Positions 57,801 through 64,000 of a stretch of 64,000 bases of DNA are shown here, in pieces (the first letter of the stretch is position 1; every line of letters begins with the position of its first letter). A program made the translations under genes and the position numbers. This DNA comes from Chloroflexota bacterium. GTDB taxonomy: Bacteria; Chloroflexota; Dehalococcoidia; UBA2979. The notes below the pieces were generated by a model that saw nothing but the letters and a program-made list of their open reading frames with translations, had not been told where the DNA came from and made no database searches. The DNA is taken from NCBI GenBank assembly GCA_947472995.1, contig CANJBO010000001.1, forward strand, positions 1 to 64,000, written 5' to 3'.

Positions 57801-59003
57801 ATGCCGCAGCAGGTCATCGAACCCCGCTTCCGAGGCTTCCTCTCGCTCGCCGCGCACCCCGAGGGCTGCGCCGTCAACGTGCGCGAGCAGGTCGAGGTGA
57901 TCCGCGATTCGATCGGCGTCGTCGCGCCGGGGGCGGGGAGCATCGGTACCGCGCTCGTCCTCGGATCGTCGACGGGGTACGGGCTCGCGAGCGCGCTCGT
58001 CTCGTGCTTCGGCTACGGGGCGCAGACGCTGGGCGTGTGCTTCGAGAAGGCGCCCGAGGGCGACAAGGCCGGCACGGCGGGCTGGTACAACCTCGCCGAG
58101 GCGCACCGCCTCGCACGGGCCGATGGACGCGTGTTCGAGACGATCAACGGCGACGCCTTCTCGACCGAGGTGAAGCAACAGGTCGTCGAGGCGCTGCGAC
58201 GCCTCGGCCCGGTCGACCTCGTCATCTACTCGCTGGCCTCGCCGCGTCGCAAGGACGCCGCGGGCACCGTGTGGAACAGCACCCTGAAACCGATCGGCGC
58301 GCCGTACAGCGGCAAGGGCTTCGACCTCCGCGGCGAGGAGGTCACCGAAGCCTCGATGGACCCGGCGACCCCCGATGATATCGAGAGCACCGTGAAGGTG
58401 ATGGGCGGCGAGGACTGGTCTGACTGGATCACGACGCTGCTCGACGCCGGCGTGCTCGCGCCCGGGGCGCGCACGATCGCGTACTCGTACATCGGCCCGG
58501 ACCTGACCGCCGCGATCTACCGCCACGGCACGATCGGCCACGCGAAGGAGCACCTCGAGGAGACCGCGCACGCCCTCGACGCCACGCTGCGCGGCGCGAT
58601 CGACGGTGCCGCGTGGGTGAGCGTGAACAAGGCGGTCGTCACGCAGGCCTCGGCCGCGATCCCCGCCGTGCCGCTGTACCTCAGCGTGCTGATGAAGCTG
58701 ATGAAGGAGCGCGGCACGCACGAGGACCCGATCCACCAGGTCGTCCGCATGTACCGCGACCAGACCGCCCCCGGCGTGACCCCGACCACCGACGAGCACG
58801 GCCGCATCCGCCTCGACGACTGGGAGATGGAGCCGGCGCTCCAGGCGGAGATCGCCGGCATCTGGGACGGCCTCACGACCGACAACTTCCGCGAGCGCGC
58901 CGACTACGCCGCCTACCAGCAGACGTTCCACCGCCTCTTCGGCTTCGACGTCCCCGGCATCGACTACGCCGCCCCGACCGAGGTCGACCGCCCGCTGGTG
59001 TAG
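57801..59003 (+). CDS. fabV: FabV-type enoyl-ACP/CoA reductase
   Basis: Reduces enoyl-ACP in fatty acid elongation, FabI-independent and generally triclosan-insensitive. 400 aa. RGFLSLAAHPEGCAVNVREQ, Rossmann loop LVLGSSTGYGLASALV, FEKAPEGDKAGTAGWYN, DLVIYSLASPRRKD, GGEDWSDWITTLL, YSYIGPDLTAAIYRHGTIGH with the Y-x8-K pair in YRHGTIGHAK, and the C-terminal TDYAEYK-like ADYAAYQQTFHRLFGFDVPG. AGGAGG is seven bases before ATG 57801. Confidence 0.94.
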   Translation: MPQQVIEPRFRGFLSLAAHPEGCAVNVREQVEVIRDSIGVVAPGAGSIGTALVLGSSTGYGLASALVSCFGYGAQTLGVCFEKAPEGDKAGTAGWYNLAEAHRLARADGRVFETINGDAFSTEVKQQVVEALRRLGPVDLVIYSLASPRRKDAAGTVWNSTLKPIGAPYSGKGFDLRGEEVTEASMDPATPDDIESTVKVMGGEDWSDWITTLLDAGVLAPGARTIAYSYIGPDLTAAIYRHGTIGHAKEHLEETAHALDATLRGAIDGAAWVSVNKAVVTQASAAIPAVPLYLSVLMKLMKERGTHEDPIHQVVRMYRDQTAPGVTPTTDEHGRIRLDDWEMEPALQAEIAGIWDGLTTDNFRERADYAAYQQTFHRLFGFDVPGIDYAAPTEVDRPLV

Positions 59004-59015
59004 GTCCGGTCCTCC

Positions 59016-59246
59016 GACCCCCTCCCCCTTTACGGGGGAGGGCTGGGGTGGGGGCGCACCCGCCCCGTTGCACTGCCATCGCCCCTCGGCGTCACGAGCC
59101 CCGCGGACACCCCCACCCTGCCCTCCCCCGTAAAGGGGGAGGTTCGAACTCTGGCCCGCTCTCCCACTGTGGGAGGGCTGGAGTGGAAGGGGAGGTTCTG
59201 AACTCTGGCCCCCTCTCCCACCTGTGGGATGGTTGGGGTGAGGGCT
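59016..59246 (+). repeat. GC-rich hairpin repeat array, copy 5 (mosaic)
   Basis: Several hairpins of the same family between the convergent fabV and unknown gene stops: CCTCCCCC...GGGGGAGG, its inverted copy at about 59120-59150, then CTCCCAC/GTGGGAG and CTCCCACCTGTGGGA units separated by the linker GGTTCTGAACTCTGGCC. This looks like stacked or nested insertions. Confidence 0.8.
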
Positions 59247-59250
59247 TCTG

Positions 59251-60615
59251 CTAGCCGTTCGTAGCGGCAGCCTCGGCGTCTGGCTCGCGGAGCGAGGGGA
59301 TGAGATCGCCCAGCGCGACGATGCCGTCGGTGGCGAGCAGGCGCTGGCGCACCTCGGCGAGGGTGTCGGGCGATGCGCCGTCGAGGGCGGCGACGGCGGC
59401 GGCGAAGAGCGCGCGTGCGGGGAGCACGGCGTAGCGGGTCGCCTCGGCGGCGACGCGGAGCGAGTCCTCGATCTCGCGTTCACGATCGGCGGGCGGGGTA
59501 GCGCTGCGGCCGTTCGCGACGACGAGGCCGCGAGGAACGATCGCACGCTCCTCGATCACGCGGTCCAGGCGCTGGCGCAGCCGGTAGTGCGCGGACATAC
59601 CGACCGCCTCGGGCGAAGCCGCCGCGACGATGAACAGCCGCGCGTCGCCGTCGAGCAGTACCGGGTCGCCCTCGGGCGTGCGACCGCGCTCGAACCCGAT
59701 CGCCTCCGCGCAGGACAGCGCCGACTCGAGCAGCGCGCGGTCGCTGGAGGCCCACACGATGTCGCGCACCGCCGCGCGCGCCTCGACCTCGCCCGTCGCG
59801 GCGTCGAGCGCATCCTGCGCCGTGGCGAGCGCCTCGCGTGCACGCGTTGCAGCATCCTCGCGCTCCGCGAGGCCCGGCACGGCGAGATCGTTCACCCAGT
59901 ACGGCCGCGTGCCGGAGGCGCCGCCCGCGATCTCCTCGGCGGCAGCGGCCAGCGCGCTGCCCTCGTCGGACGCGAACGTGTCGTCGCCGATCCGCCGCGG
60001 CGTCGGCATGAAGATCACGCGCCCACCCAGCACCGGGAACTCGACGCCCACGGGGGCACCGCCCGTCGAGCGCAGGAACACCTTCGCGTGGCGCGCGAAG
60101 CCGGGTGCGCGCTCGTTGAAGTACGCGCGGTACAGGACGTCATGCGCGTACGTCTCCAGCACCGGCACGAACGGGTGATCGTGGTCGACGATCGCCGCGC
60201 CCGGCCCTTCGCCGCCGACGATCGTCGAGGCGTCCCACGCCATGCCCTCGGGCGCGGGGAGGTAGAAGTACGTGTCGAGGCCGGTGAACCCGGAGACACC
60301 CGTCACCAGCGAGGGCGCCGCCGCGTAGACGACCACCGTCGCACCGCGCTCAAGGGCGCGCTGCACCTCGTCGCGGCGGCGCTGGAGCAGCGCGCCGAGG
60401 CCCGCGACGCCGTCGATCGTCGCGCCGTTCACGACGGGGAGGTCGGCGTGCGTCAGGAACTCACCCTCGGCGCGGACCGCCGCCCGGATGCTGTCCATCA
60501 CCGCACCGGCGCCGAAGACGATCGTGTCGTAGTCGAAGAGCGTCGGCGCGTTGAACAGGGTGTGGTTGTCGAACTGCATCCCCGGGATGCGGTAGCTGAC
60601 GGACAGGACGCGCAC
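59251..60615 (-). CDS. protein of unknown function (454 aa)
   Basis: A soluble protein with no family I recognise. AGGAGG sits five bases before GTG 60615, giving MRVLSVSYRIPGMQFDNHTL, a far better start than the GTG 42 bases upstream. The first half is beta/alpha with DTIVFGAGAVMDSIRAAV, VVNGATIDGVAG and VVYAAAPSLVTGVSGFTGLD, reminiscent of Rossmann-like or amidotransferase-like folds but without their motifs. Residues about 255-300 are helical and charged, perhaps coiled coil. No cysteines or obvious metal motif dominate. Divergent from the nucleotidyltransferase gene. Confidence 0.75.
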   Translation of the reverse strand: MRVLSVSYRIPGMQFDNHTLFNAPTLFDYDTIVFGAGAVMDSIRAAVRAEGEFLTHADLPVVNGATIDGVAGLGALLQRRRDEVQRALERGATVVVYAAAPSLVTGVSGFTGLDTYFYLPAPEGMAWDASTIVGGEGPGAAIVDHDHPFVPVLETYAHDVLYRAYFNERAPGFARHAKVFLRSTGGAPVGVEFPVLGGRVIFMPTPRRIGDDTFASDEGSALAAAAEEIAGGASGTRPYWVNDLAVPGLAEREDAATRAREALATAQDALDAATGEVEARAAVRDIVWASSDRALLESALSCAEAIGFERGRTPEGDPVLLDGDARLFIVAAASPEAVGMSAHYRLRQRLDRVIEERAIVPRGLVVANGRSATPPADREREIEDSLRVAAEATRYAVLPARALFAAAVAALDGASPDTLAEVRQRLLATDGIVALGDLIPSLREPDAEAAATNG

Positions 60616-60736
60616 GCGGGCCTCCTCGAGGTCGGGCGCGCCGCCGTGCGGCTGCACCTCGCCGACTGGGGTGTGAGGACGGGATTGTATCGCCGCGCCG
60701 ACGGCACTGCCCTCCCAGCGGAGGACGGCGCGTGCC

Positions 60737-60742
60737 TATACT
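60737..60742 (+). promoter_or_regulatory. -10 box for leaderless nucleotidyltransferase gene (TATACT)
   Basis: Consensus TATACT, seven bases before ATG 60750. No Shine-Dalgarno sequence. Confidence 0.6.
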
Positions 60743-60749
60743 GCCGCGC

Positions 60750-61529
60750 ATGACCGCCCAGCGCCGAGGCACGATCCCCCACGAGGTCAGATGGCTGCTC
60801 GACGACGTGCTCGACCGCGTGCAGGACGAGTTCGGCACCGGGCTCGTCGGCGTCTACATCCGCGGCTCGCTCGCCCTCGGCGACTTCGAGCCGGAGACCA
60901 GCGACGTCGACCTCCTCGTGGTGACCGAGGAGCCGATCGACGAGGCGCGCTTCGCCCGGCTGGAGGGCGTCCATCGCCGCCTCGGCTACTCGCGCAGCCC
61001 ATACGCCCAGCGCTTCGAGGTGGCCTACTACGACCGGGAGGCGCTGCGGCGCTACGTCCCCGGGCAGCGGATCGCCACGCTCGGGCAGGGCGAGGAACTC
61101 GCGTGGCAGGAGCACGGCACGAACTGGATCGTGGAGCGCTGGACGGTGCGCGAGCACGGCCTGCGGATCATCGGCCCCGACCCCCGCACGCTGATCGACC
61201 CGATCACCAGCGAGCAGATCGCCGAGGCCAACCGCGCCCGGCTCGCCGACTGGCGACGCTGGCTCGACGACCCGAAGGACGGCGCGTGGGCGCCACGGCA
61301 GGGCCAGATGGCGTACGTCGTGGAGACGATGTGCCGCTGCCGTTACGCGGTGGAGCACGGCACGGTCGTCTCGAAACCGGCGGCGGTGCGCTGGGCCCTC
61401 GAAGCGTTCCCGGAGCCGTGGCGGACCACGGTGCAGCGGTCCCACGTCTGGCGCGCGGACTCGACGGTCGATCCCTCGATCGTGCCGGAGGTCAGGGCGC
61501 TCGTGCGCTGGGCGACCTCGACCGAGTAG
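60750..61529 (+). CDS. nucleotidyltransferase, ANT-like (aminoglycoside adenylyltransferase fold)
   Basis: 259 aa. The polymerase-beta-type nucleotidyltransferase motif is intact (GVYIRGSLALGDFEPETSDV, the GS...DxD site), then the C-terminal helical domain (DUF4111-like) with EHGTNWIVERWTVREHG and MAYVVETMCRCRYAVEHGTV. This arrangement matches ANT(3'')/ANT(9) type enzymes, but the chromosomal housekeeping context suggests an intrinsic gene whose substrate may not be an antibiotic. ATG 60750 is likely leaderless. Confidence 0.85.
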   Translation: MTAQRRGTIPHEVRWLLDDVLDRVQDEFGTGLVGVYIRGSLALGDFEPETSDVDLLVVTEEPIDEARFARLEGVHRRLGYSRSPYAQRFEVAYYDREALRRYVPGQRIATLGQGEELAWQEHGTNWIVERWTVREHGLRIIGPDPRTLIDPITSEQIAEANRARLADWRRWLDDPKDGAWAPRQGQMAYVVETMCRCRYAVEHGTVVSKPAAVRWALEAFPEPWRTTVQRSHVWRADSTVDPSIVPEVRALVRWATSTE

Positions 61530-61577
61530 GCGCGAGGGGCGGCCCTTTGCCGCGCCGGAGGGCGCTGCTACCCTGAG

Positions 61578-61849
61578 GGTGGTCGTGCTAGGCGGGGAGT
61601 TAGCGGTGCCCTGTACCCGCAATCCGCTTTAGCGGGGTTGAATGCCCGTCCGAGATTGACGTCTGAAGGGACTGCGAACGCCAGGCGGCGTTGAGAGCCT
61701 GGTCCTGTGCGGCGACGCCCGGTAAACCCCGCCAGGGCCGGAAGGCAGCAACGGTACGTCGAATGCGTTGGGTGCCACAGGGTCGCCGGGCTTGAGCAAG
61801 CCAGCGGGAGCAAGCCGGCAGCGTCGAACGACGGCGGGGCACGACCACC
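61578..61849 (+). ncRNA. ffs: signal recognition particle RNA, large form with Alu domain
   Basis: An 11-bp terminal helix GGTGGTCGTGC (61578-61588)/GCACGACCACC (61839-61849) closes a 272-nt RNA. The 5' Alu-type region reads GCTAGGCGGGGAGTTAGCGG, TGCCCTGTACCCGCAATCCG, then CTTTAGCGGGGTTGAATGCCC. Helix 8 with its GGAA tetraloop and symmetric loop is GGCCGGAAGGCAGCAACGG (GGAA at 61740-61743). The end is followed by TTAATTTCTG. It forms the core of the SRP with Ffh (not in window). Confidence 0.93.
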
Positions 61850-61920
61850 TTAATTTCTGCGGCCGAAGCGCGGGATACCGCGCCGGCCTCGCGTCCCTTG
61901 CGGCCGCAGGTCGGGGGAGA

Positions 61921-61964
61921 CCCGGCCCGGCCTCCGAGAGGTCGCGAAACGTCTCGGCCACTCG
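61921..61964 (+). other. 44-bp leader element shared with fabV (copy in the rsmA leader)
   Basis: CCCGGCCCGGCCTCCGAGAG at 61921, then GTCGCGAAACGTCTCGGCCA and CTCG; 37 of 44 positions match 57741-57784. It lies between the SRP RNA and rsmA. CCGAGA/TCTCGG or CCTC/GAGG stems are possible. The remaining spacer (61965-62047) holds an octamer copy and the rsmA ribosome binding site (GGGGAACG). Confidence 0.55.
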
Positions 61965-62047
61965 CGCCACAGAGCGCCGCCGGAACCCCGGCACGCCCGA
62001 GGCGCTGAACAGGCGTCGAGGACGCCCACCGGAAAGGCTGGGGAACG

Positions 62048-63103
62048 ATGAGCCCCAGGCGATCCAACCCTCGGCCGGCGAAGCGGCAGACCTCGCGCGC
62101 GCGGCGCCTCGGTGTCTCGTCGAAGCCGAAGACGGCTCCGGCGCGTCCGGAGGACATGCCGGACTACCTGCGCCGACTCGGCGTGACGCCGCGCAAGGCC
62201 CTCGGCCAGCACTTCCTCATCGATGAGCTGATCCTCCACGACATCGCCGAGGCGGCTGCGCTCACCCCGGACGACGTGGTGCTGGAGATCGGCGCCGGTC
62301 CGGGCGGGCTGACCGAAGAGCTGGCGAAGCGCGGCGCCACCGTCGTCGCCGTCGAGATCGATGAGGAGCTGGCCGGGCACACCCGCGCGCGCCTCGCTGC
62401 ATACGACCGGCTGCACGTGCTGGCCGCCGACATCCTCGACTTCGCGCCGAGCGAGCTGCTCGAGGAAGCCGGCGTCGCGGCGCCGTACGTCGCGGTCGGC
62501 AACCTGCCGTACTACATCACCCAGCCGATCGTCCGCCGGCTGCTGGAGTCCGAGCCCGCGCCGGGACGCATCGTCGTCCTCGTCCAGCGCGAGGTGGCCC
62601 ACCGGATGGTCGGCGGGCCGGGGCGCGAGTCGCTGCTGTCGCTGTCGGTGAAGGTGTACGGCGTGCCGCGCCTGCTCTTCGACGTGCCGGCGACGGCGTT
62701 CTGGCCCCCACCGAAGGTGCAGTCCGCGGTCGTCGAGATCACGCGCCTCGATCGCCCCGCCGTCGACTTTTCGCCCGAGGACCTCGCGGTGTTCTTCCAC
62801 CTGCTGCGCGCCGGGTTCGCCCAGCCGCGCAAGCAGATCCACAACGTGTTCACGGAGGAGCTGGGACTGGAGCCGCAGCAGCTCGGCCGCGTGCTCGCCG
62901 CCGCCGGGATCGACCGCACCTCGCGCGCGCAGCACCTCGACCTCGCGGACTGGGAGCGGCTGTACCACGCGTTCGTCGCCCACTACCCCGAAGCGATCGA
63001 GATGGACGGCCTGCCCGCGCTCGACGACGACGACGAGGACGGCGCGTGGGACGAGGACGACGCCCCCGATGTGCACGACGACGCCGATGACGCCGATGAC
63101 TAG
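62048..63103 (+). CDS. rsmA: 16S rRNA (adenine1518/1519-N6)-dimethyltransferase RsmA
   Basis: SAM-dependent dimethylation of A1518/A1519. 351 aa: basic N-terminal extension of about 40 residues (PRRSNPRPAKRQTSRARR), then RKALGQHFLIDELILHDIAE, SAM motif LEIGAGPGGLTEELAKRGA, catalytic AVGNLPYYITQPIVRRLLES, FWPPPKVQSAVVEITRLDRP, and a strongly acidic C-terminal tail of about 40 residues (DEDDAPDVHDDADDADD). The extra tails are unusual. The stop overlaps the ispE start (8 nt). Confidence 0.95.
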   Translation: MSPRRSNPRPAKRQTSRARRLGVSSKPKTAPARPEDMPDYLRRLGVTPRKALGQHFLIDELILHDIAEAAALTPDDVVLEIGAGPGGLTEELAKRGATVVAVEIDEELAGHTRARLAAYDRLHVLAADILDFAPSELLEEAGVAAPYVAVGNLPYYITQPIVRRLLESEPAPGRIVVLVQREVAHRMVGGPGRESLLSLSVKVYGVPRLLFDVPATAFWPPPKVQSAVVEITRLDRPAVDFSPEDLAVFFHLLRAGFAQPRKQIHNVFTEELGLEPQQLGRVLAAAGIDRTSRAQHLDLADWERLYHAFVAHYPEAIEMDGLPALDDDDEDGAWDEDDAPDVHDDADDADD

Positions 63104-64000
63104 CGCCGAGGCTCCGACGGCGGTCCGGCTGATCGCACCCGCGAAGATCAACCTCGCGCTGGAGGTGCTGCACAAGCGCCCCGACGGCTACCACGAGATC
63201 GACACCGTCATGACGACGCTCGACCTCGCGGATCGCGTGACGATCGCGCAGCGGCCCGCCGGCGCCGGCCTCGAGGTCGTGCTCTCCGGACCGTACGCCG
63301 CGGGCATCGACGCCGAGGACGACCTCGCCGGGCGCGCCGCGCGACTGCTGGCCGAGGAGGCCGGGCGCACGCCGGACCTCCGCATCGAGATCGAGAAGCG
63401 CATCCCGTCGCCGGCCGGCCTCGGCGGCGGGTCGTCGGACGCCGCGGCGGTGCTGCGCGGGCTGAACGCGCTGTGGTCGCTGGACCTCGAGGCGGATGCG
63501 CTGGCGGACATCGCGGCGCGCATCGGCTCGGACGTCGCGTTCTTCACCGTCGGCGGCACGGCGCGCTGCACCGGGCGCGGCGACCGCGTCGAGGTGCTGC
63601 GCGACATGCGTCCGCTGCGGATGCTGATCCTCGTGCCGCCCGTGCCCGCGGGGGAGGCGAAGACGGCGCGGCGCTATGGCGCGCTGACACCGCAGGACTT
63701 CACGCACGGTCACGTCGCGCAGCGACTCGCGCACCGCATCGCGCGCAACGCGCCACCGCCGACCAACGACCTCGTGAACACCTTCGAACGCGTCATCGAG
63801 CGCACGCAGCCCGAGCTCGTCGCGCACTACGCTGCGTACAGCGCCGTCGGCGCGCCGAGGCTGCATCTCTGCGGCGCCGGCCCCGCCGTGTTCATGCTGG
63901 TGACGGAGGGCGCGAAGATCGCCGTGCTGCGGCGCGATTTCGGCACGACCGGCGCGACGGTGATCGAGGCACGCACGCTGCCTCGACCGGCCGCGACGAA
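63096..64000 (+). CDS. ispE: 4-diphosphocytidyl-2-C-methyl-D-erythritol kinase, 3' end beyond the edge
   Basis: Fourth step of the MEP pathway (GHMP kinase). From ATG 63096 inside the rsmA end: LIAPAKINLALEVLHKRPDG, ATP-binding loop PSPAGLGGGSSDAAAVLRGL, DVAFFTVGGTARCTGRGD, and a C-terminal LHLCGAGPAVFMLV. The frame runs open to the window edge. rsmA-ispE adjacency is classic. Confidence 0.96.
   Translation, partial: MTSAEAPTAVRLIAPAKINLALEVLHKRPDGYHEIDTVMTTLDLADRVTIAQRPAGAGLEVVLSGPYAAGIDAEDDLAGRAARLLAEEAGRTPDLRIEIEKRIPSPAGLGGGSSDAAAVLRGLNALWSLDLEADALADIAARIGSDVAFFTVGGTARCTGRGDRVEVLRDMRPLRMLILVPPVPAGEAKTARRYGALTPQDFTHGHVAQRLAHRIARNAPPPTNDLVNTFERVIERTQPELVAHYAAYSAVGAPRLHLCGAGPAVFMLVTEGAKIAVLRRDFGTTGATVIEARTLPRPAAT

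Noticed and set aside
60750-61529. Acquired antibiotic resistance gene
   Set aside because: The ANT-like gene has host-like GC and codon use, and no mobile element is near, so acquisition is not supported.

Overview
This is 64 kb of a GC-rich (about 70%) bacterial chromosome, almost entirely single-copy housekeeping genes with very short spacers. It fits Chloroflexota, perhaps a Dehalococcoidia-like lineage. The arguments are a dnaG-rpoD pair, an EF-P related to that clade but with a divergent modification loop, a ThrRS without a TGS domain, a large Alu-containing SRP RNA and Chloroflexota-like gene orders. The class-level placement is inference from remembered family features; no search was run.

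Layout. 1-5.8 kb (minus): rpoD (cut by the left edge), dnaG, a DinB-like protein, an SH3b/CARDB surface protein and a dGTPase. 6-9.6 kb (plus): ppdK and a membrane protein. 9.6-19.9 kb (minus): glmS, plsC, cmk, rluB, a formyltransferase, xseB, xseA, efp, an M24 peptidase, aroQ and a Xer recombinase. 20-21.2 kb (plus): an AT-richer lipoprotein gene sitting between the Xer gene and topA. 21.2-27.9 kb (minus): topA, dprA, corC-like and glmU. 28-37.3 kb (plus): alaS, ruvX, mltG, aroE, a membrane protein, aroC, an aroK-aroB fusion and acyP. 37.4-39.7 kb (minus): mobB, moeA and a stand-alone RAM domain. 39.75-41.3 kb: an AT-richer islet of three unrecognised genes. 41.4-45.5 kb (plus): pheS, pheT and a GNAT acetyltransferase. 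45.5-49.6 kb (minus): an Imm-5-like protein, rplT, rpmI, infC with an ATC start, and accB/accC-type genes. 49.7-53.1 kb: a Gmad2 lipoprotein, a DHFR-like reductase and thrS behind a T-box leader. 53.1-53.6 kb: tRNA-Val, tRNA-Lys and tRNA-Leu. 53.7-61.5 kb: oppD, oppF, lepA, fabV, a 454-aa unknown protein and an ANT-like nucleotidyltransferase. 61.5-64 kb: SRP RNA, rsmA and ispE (cut by the right edge).

Functional links. The aro genes (aroQ, aroE, aroC, aroKB) cover most of the shikimate pathway. glmS and glmU should make UDP-GlcNAc, but the GlmU uridylyltransferase half looks dead. Translation genes (efp, infC, rpmI, rplT, lepA, three aaRS genes, rsmA, SRP RNA) dominate.

The unusual signals are genome-style features rather than one cassette. 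The octamer CCTCGACG/CGTCGAGG is enriched and overrides codon choice. Several genes look leaderless, with a -10 box six or seven bases before the start codon. A family of GC-rich hairpin repeats lies between genes, one of them between pheS and pheT. A 44-bp element is shared by the fabV and rsmA leaders. No insertion sequence, prophage or CRISPR array was seen.
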